A stretch of DNA of 64,000 nucleotides from Maccoyibacter intestinihominis (GTDB lineage: Bacteria > Bacillota > Clostridia > Lachnospirales > Lachnospiraceae): positions 106,038 to 170,037 of the forward strand of contig NZ_JBBMEX010000008.1 in NCBI RefSeq assembly GCF_040096355.1, written 5' to 3'. Below are positions 60,725 to 64,000 of the stretch, piece by piece. The notes beneath the pieces were generated by a model. That model worked only from the letters and a program-made list of their open reading frames with translations, did not search any database and was not told the DNA's origin. How positions within the stretch are numbered: position 1 is the stretch's first letter; each line of letters begins with the position of its first letter. A program made the position numbers and the translations under genes.

Positions 60725-63378
60725 AGCTGGCATGGAAATATATGCGGTATTACAAGAGCCAGACATTTGCAATTTTTGCAAGTATTTTATTAACAGCATC
60801 ATTGCTTTCCGGGATTTCTTCTTTGATTTACAGCAGTCAGAAAAGTGATCTGGCGAACAGCAAAACTATTTACGGAGACTGGCATTATTATATTGAAACG
60901 GATAAGGAACTTTTTAATTCTGTAGAAAGCGGTGAGAAAGGAAAAGGATATACGCTGGAACAGTGTGGAAAAATGGAAATCCGTGACGTTGTGGCAGAAG
61001 AATTTATGATCTGTTTTATCCATGCCGATGAAACTTATCGTCAAATGGCACACAGAGACTTGTTGGAAGGAACATTCCCTGAGAAAGAAAATGAAATTGC
61101 AGCGGATGGATTTGTGCTTAGTAATCTTGGATTTTCAGGGAATTTAGGAGATTCCCTTCGCATTGGTGAAAAAGAGTATATTGTTACTGGTGTTCTGAAA
61201 AGCGAATGGGCGGCAAGTTCCAGTGAAATGGAAGTTTTTGTAAGTGATTCTTTTAAAGGTCGAGGAAGCCAGACGTTTTTATATCTCAGTTTTAATGAAG
61301 ATGAGAAGTTATATAAACAGTTGGATGCTTTTTTACAGGAACATAAATTATCTTCTGAATCGGTAGCAGAAAATGATGAAGTAATACAGTATCTTGGCGG
61401 AGAAGCACCAAGCAGCATTTCTGAAATCGTGAAATTTGGTCTGTTTGAAGAAGAAGGAAACTTCACTTATATCGTTTTGAAATTGCAGAGCGACTACAAT
61501 CTGGCTTACAACGGAATGATTTTCCTGTTATGTCTGTTCAGTCTTTTCGTAGTTTACAGCGTATTCAGTATTTCTGTATCGAAGAGAACTTCTGAGTACG
61601 GAATATTACAGACATTAGGTATCAGTGAAGCGCAGATTGGTGGCACCTTACTTTTGGAACTTTGGACGTTATTTTTCATTGGATATCCGTTAGGATGTCT
61701 TTTAGGAAATGGTGTTTTAAGCCTTATGTATCAGAAATTTAGCGGTGTATTTGGTGGAAAAGGAATCAGTGGAGCAGGGAATGGTCTTTCTGTTGCGGAC
61801 CATACGTTAGCAGAAGGAGAAAATACAGTAGAGTTTTTTGTTTCAAAGGAAGCTGTTGTGTTTGGTTTTGTATTTCTACTGATTTCGTTAGCACTCGTTG
61901 CCTTTCTCGTGGTTCGTTCCATGCGGAAAGATTCGCTGAAAACTGTGATGAGTGGAGATACTTCTTTTGTAAAAAGAAGAAAAATATACGCTATGCGAAA
62001 TGTTAATATGGCAAATGTAGTGGTGCGGAAATTCATGTTTGCCAATAAACGAAAGGTAATAGGGATTTTATTATCCTTGTCTATCGGCGGTTGCATTTTC
62101 TTATGTACCACCTATATGGTAGAAAATTTGAAGGTTCACGCAGAACTTTCGCTGATATCGGATGATGGGCTTGGTTCTGAGTACCGTATTTCTTTAAAAT
62201 CTGACTCGCTGAAGGATACGATTCCGGAGGCGGTAGCAGATAAGATTAAAAACATGCCGGAAACAGAGAATGTATATGCGACAAAGTATACGATGGGGGA
62301 ATTACAGATTTCCAAAAACGAATTTTTGTCAGAAGAAGAATGGAGTGACTATTTCAAATATCAAAATCAGGAGCCGTATTATATCCAGAGATATGATGGG
62401 ATCTGTAAGCAGCAGGAAGATGGAAATTATCGGATTAAATATAATGTGTACGGTTACGATGAAGCGATGATAGAACAGCTTCGGGATTTTATTCTGGAGG
62501 GAGAGATTCAGCCGGAAACAATAAAGAATAATAATCAAGTGATTGTGACGGCGAATATGGACGGTCAGGGAAATTACTTTTTTTATGGAAAGAAGCCGGG
62601 CGATACCATTACTCTTCGAGTACCAAAGACAGAAAACTATACAGATGAACTGTTAAAATTCCAAAGTGGCGAAGAAAACTATATTGAAAAAGAGTTTGAG
62701 ATTGCGGCAATCGTAAACAGACCGTTGGCGCAGGAGAAAGATTTTCTGAATACAGAAGTCTGGAAAAATGCGCAGAGTGTGATTATGACAGGCGAACAGA
62801 TGGAAGAAAACTTTGGAATTACAGATTATAGTTTTATCAATGCATCGCCGGCTGATAGTGCGGATGCAAAGATCGTGAGCAATCAGTTATTACAAGTAAT
62901 CCGAGATGTTCCCAAGGCAGTATTGCAGGATTATACGACCGCAATTGCAACACAGAAAGGTTATCTTGGACAGCAGCAGATCTTCTTTTCCAGTATTGCA
63001 GTGATTCTGCTGATTATCAGCCTGTTCCATATCGTAAACAGCATGAGTCATACGATTCTGACCAGAAGAAGAGAGTACGGGATTATCAGAGCAATAGGGA
63101 TTACGGACGGCGGATTTTACAAGATGATTTTACAGACAGGTATTCTGTATGGATTGTTGGCGGATGTATTTATCTATCTTATTTATAACAGAGTTCTTCG
63201 CAGAGTGATGAATTATTATCTGGCTCATGTGCTGCAGTTTTTACATTATACTACTAATATTCCGAATCTGGTTCTGAATGGAATTATGGTGCTGAATGTA
63301 GTGATTGCAGTAGTGGCAGTAATGTTTCCGGCTTGGAAGATGGGAAAAGAGAATATCATAAGTGAGATTAGAAGATAG
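60718..63378 (+). CDS. Two-domain FtsX-type ABC permease
   Basis: 886 residues. A first helix (about 17-37), a large extracellular domain (about 40-255), three helices (about 260-400), a fifth helix near 445-465, a second extracellular domain (about 470-750) and three more helices to the end, i.e. two FtsX units. This differs from BceB, which has ten helices and one external domain, so I do not call it bceB. With the ATPase it probably moves or releases a peptide or lipid-bound compound from the membrane, and it may signal to the sensor-less kinase. Confidence 0.87.
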   Translation: MLKLAWKYMRYYKSQTFAIFASILLTASLLSGISSLIYSSQKSDLANSKTIYGDWHYYIETDKELFNSVESGEKGKGYTLEQCGKMEIRDVVAEEFMICFIHADETYRQMAHRDLLEGTFPEKENEIAADGFVLSNLGFSGNLGDSLRIGEKEYIVTGVLKSEWAASSSEMEVFVSDSFKGRGSQTFLYLSFNEDEKLYKQLDAFLQEHKLSSESVAENDEVIQYLGGEAPSSISEIVKFGLFEEEGNFTYIVLKLQSDYNLAYNGMIFLLCLFSLFVVYSVFSISVSKRTSEYGILQTLGISEAQIGGTLLLELWTLFFIGYPLGCLLGNGVLSLMYQKFSGVFGGKGISGAGNGLSVADHTLAEGENTVEFFVSKEAVVFGFVFLLISLALVAFLVVRSMRKDSLKTVMSGDTSFVKRRKIYAMRNVNMANVVVRKFMFANKRKVIGILLSLSIGGCIFLCTTYMVENLKVHAELSLISDDGLGSEYRISLKSDSLKDTIPEAVADKIKNMPETENVYATKYTMGELQISKNEFLSEEEWSDYFKYQNQEPYYIQRYDGICKQQEDGNYRIKYNVYGYDEAMIEQLRDFILEGEIQPETIKNNNQVIVTANMDGQGNYFFYGKKPGDTITLRVPKTENYTDELLKFQSGEENYIEKEFEIAAIVNRPLAQEKDFLNTEVWKNAQSVIMTGEQMEENFGITDYSFINASPADSADAKIVSNQLLQVIRDVPKAVLQDYTTAIATQKGYLGQQQIFFSSIAVILLIISLFHIVNSMSHTILTRRREYGIIRAIGITDGGFYKMILQTGILYGLLADVFIYLIYNRVLRRVMNYYLAHVLQFLHYTTNIPNLVLNGIMVLNVVIAVVAVMFPAWKMGKENIISEIRR

Positions 63379-63474
63379 ATTTATAATCAGGATTTTTAGA
63401 ATTTCTTTAGTGGTTAGTATCATTGGATATAGCAATAGAATTAGAGAGAATACCCAATCTTTATAAGTAACCAG

Positions 63475-63508
63475 AGGGCGACAGTAAAATACTGCCGCCC
63501 TTTCTTTT
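63475..63508 (+). terminator. Terminator of the ABC/FtsX operon
   Basis: AGGGCGACAGTA (63475-63486) pairs with TACTGCCGCCCT (63490-63501, one mismatch), then TTTCTTTT. It abuts the end of the convergent gene. Confidence 0.8.
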
Positions 63509-64000
63509 ATCGGTTTGTCCAGTAAAGAGTGTTCAGATAACACCGGATTCCAAGATATATTCCCTGTATAAATAATAAAAGAAACAAAAGATTTATGGGC
63601 ATTACTTTTTTGATTGATTCTCCAAAATAAATGATGACAACAGCACTTGTCAGTATCATTAGTAGAGTAATAACATCCCAACAGTTTTTCTTATATAATT
63701 CTATAATCTTTATTTCTATCAGTATCGCAAGTATCCCTGTTCCTGCTACGTATATTCCAACAACTAATATCAGCAATAACCAATATATGATTCCGGCTAT
63801 AAACGCATTGGGAATTTTTGTACTGATCTGTGCCACAGATTGCCCAGCATCAATCGTCCATCCGATAAAAGTTTGTATGAATGACGCTGCATCATGGAAG
63901 AATGATTTACAATCGGAAAGGAGCACATCTGACTGTACTGCCTGAAAAAGAGTGGTTGTCAGCGAATACCATGCAAGAAGGAACAAGGTTGTTTGGAACA
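63507..64000 (-). CDS. Membrane protein of the DUF6040 type, 5' partial
   Basis: The minus-strand frame is open to the window edge, so the N-terminus is missing. The visible 160 residues read VFQTTLFLLAWYSLTT-like start, a polar stretch (SDCKSFFHDAASFIQTF), and four membrane helices ending YLNTLYWTNR. This resembles DUF6040 proteins found among conjugation genes of Lachnospiraceae elements. It convergently faces the ABC operon and supports integrative-element identity of the right part of the window. Confidence 0.6.
   Translation of the reverse strand, partial: FQTTLFLLAWYSLTTTLFQAVQSDVLLSDCKSFFHDAASFIQTFIGWTIDAGQSVAQISTKIPNAFIAGIIYWLLLILVVGIYVAGTGILAILIEIKIIELYKKNCWDVITLLMILTSAVVIIYFGESIKKVMPINLLFLLLFIQGIYLGIRCYLNTLYWTNR

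Noticed and set aside
60014..63378. Naming the ABC/FtsX pair BceAB
   Set aside because: The permease has two external domains and about eight helices, not the BceB layout; only a general FtsX-type call is supported.

Overview
The window looks like a chromosomal stretch of a gut-type Firmicute, most likely Lachnospiraceae. The reasons are moderate-to-low GC, strong AGGAGG-type ribosome binding sites, a class B sortase, NEAT and FIVAR surface proteins, a Ter/YceG stress locus and small proteins of the kind carried by Lachnospiraceae integrative elements. No rRNA, tRNA or CRISPR array was recognised. All assignments come from reading motifs; no database search was run.

Layout. (1) 1-6.7 kb: the 3' end of a very large RHS/YD-repeat polymorphic toxin with a variable C-terminal toxin tip, a probable immunity gene and a lipoprotein. 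(2) 6.8-27.6 kb: a haem/iron acquisition island. It holds an MmcQ/YjbR-like protein, sortase B, three tandem DtxR-fold regulators, a small secreted NEAT-like protein, a 2223-residue NEAT/FIVAR surface protein ending in an NVKTN sorting signal, an Shp-like haem protein, an IsdE/F-type haem ABC importer, a DUF454 membrane protein, a YgbA-like cysteine-rich protein, a CydDC-like heterodimeric ABC exporter and a canonical DtxR/IdeR-type regulator. (3) 27.6-37.7 kb: accessory DNA. It holds an orphan pseudo-receiver regulator, a sigma-region-4-like protein whose ribosome binding site lies in a hairpin, a 0.5-kb structured non-coding stretch, a DinG/XPD-type helicase, a three-recombinase element with a TnpC-like protein, and a 5'-truncated ABC transporter. 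(4) 37.9-39.2 kb: a secreted lipase-like protein and a non-coding element with nested inverted repeats and twin hairpins. (5) 39.2-52.5 kb: a Ter stress locus: phosphoribosyltransferase-TRSP, StiP/PELOTA protein, AIM24, C-C bond lyase, YceG, TelA, two TerD, a Ca2+-type P-ATPase and a HAD hydrolase, with an IS110 remnant in the middle. (6) 52.6-56.5 kb: a chemoreceptor with an FMN-binding lipoprotein, divergent from a membrane diguanylate cyclase. (7) 56.6-64 kb: an ABC exporter gene cut off after its membrane domain, then integrative-element-like DNA with a two-component system, an ABC/FtsX transporter and the edge of a conjugation-associated membrane protein.

How the parts fit. In region 2, sortase B could anchor the large NEAT protein. 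NEAT and Shp proteins would pass haem to the IsdE-like lipoprotein and the permease/ATPase, and metal-sensing DtxR proteins would control supply. Only the middle protein of the regulator trio keeps all six metal ligands, which suggests a division of labour. In region 5 the gene set matches the described Ter-linked pathway predicted to make a nucleoside-like metabolite. The strongest candidates for something undescribed are the DtxR-fold trio, the 29.1-29.6 kb structured RNA candidate and the 38.96-39.2 kb twin-hairpin element.
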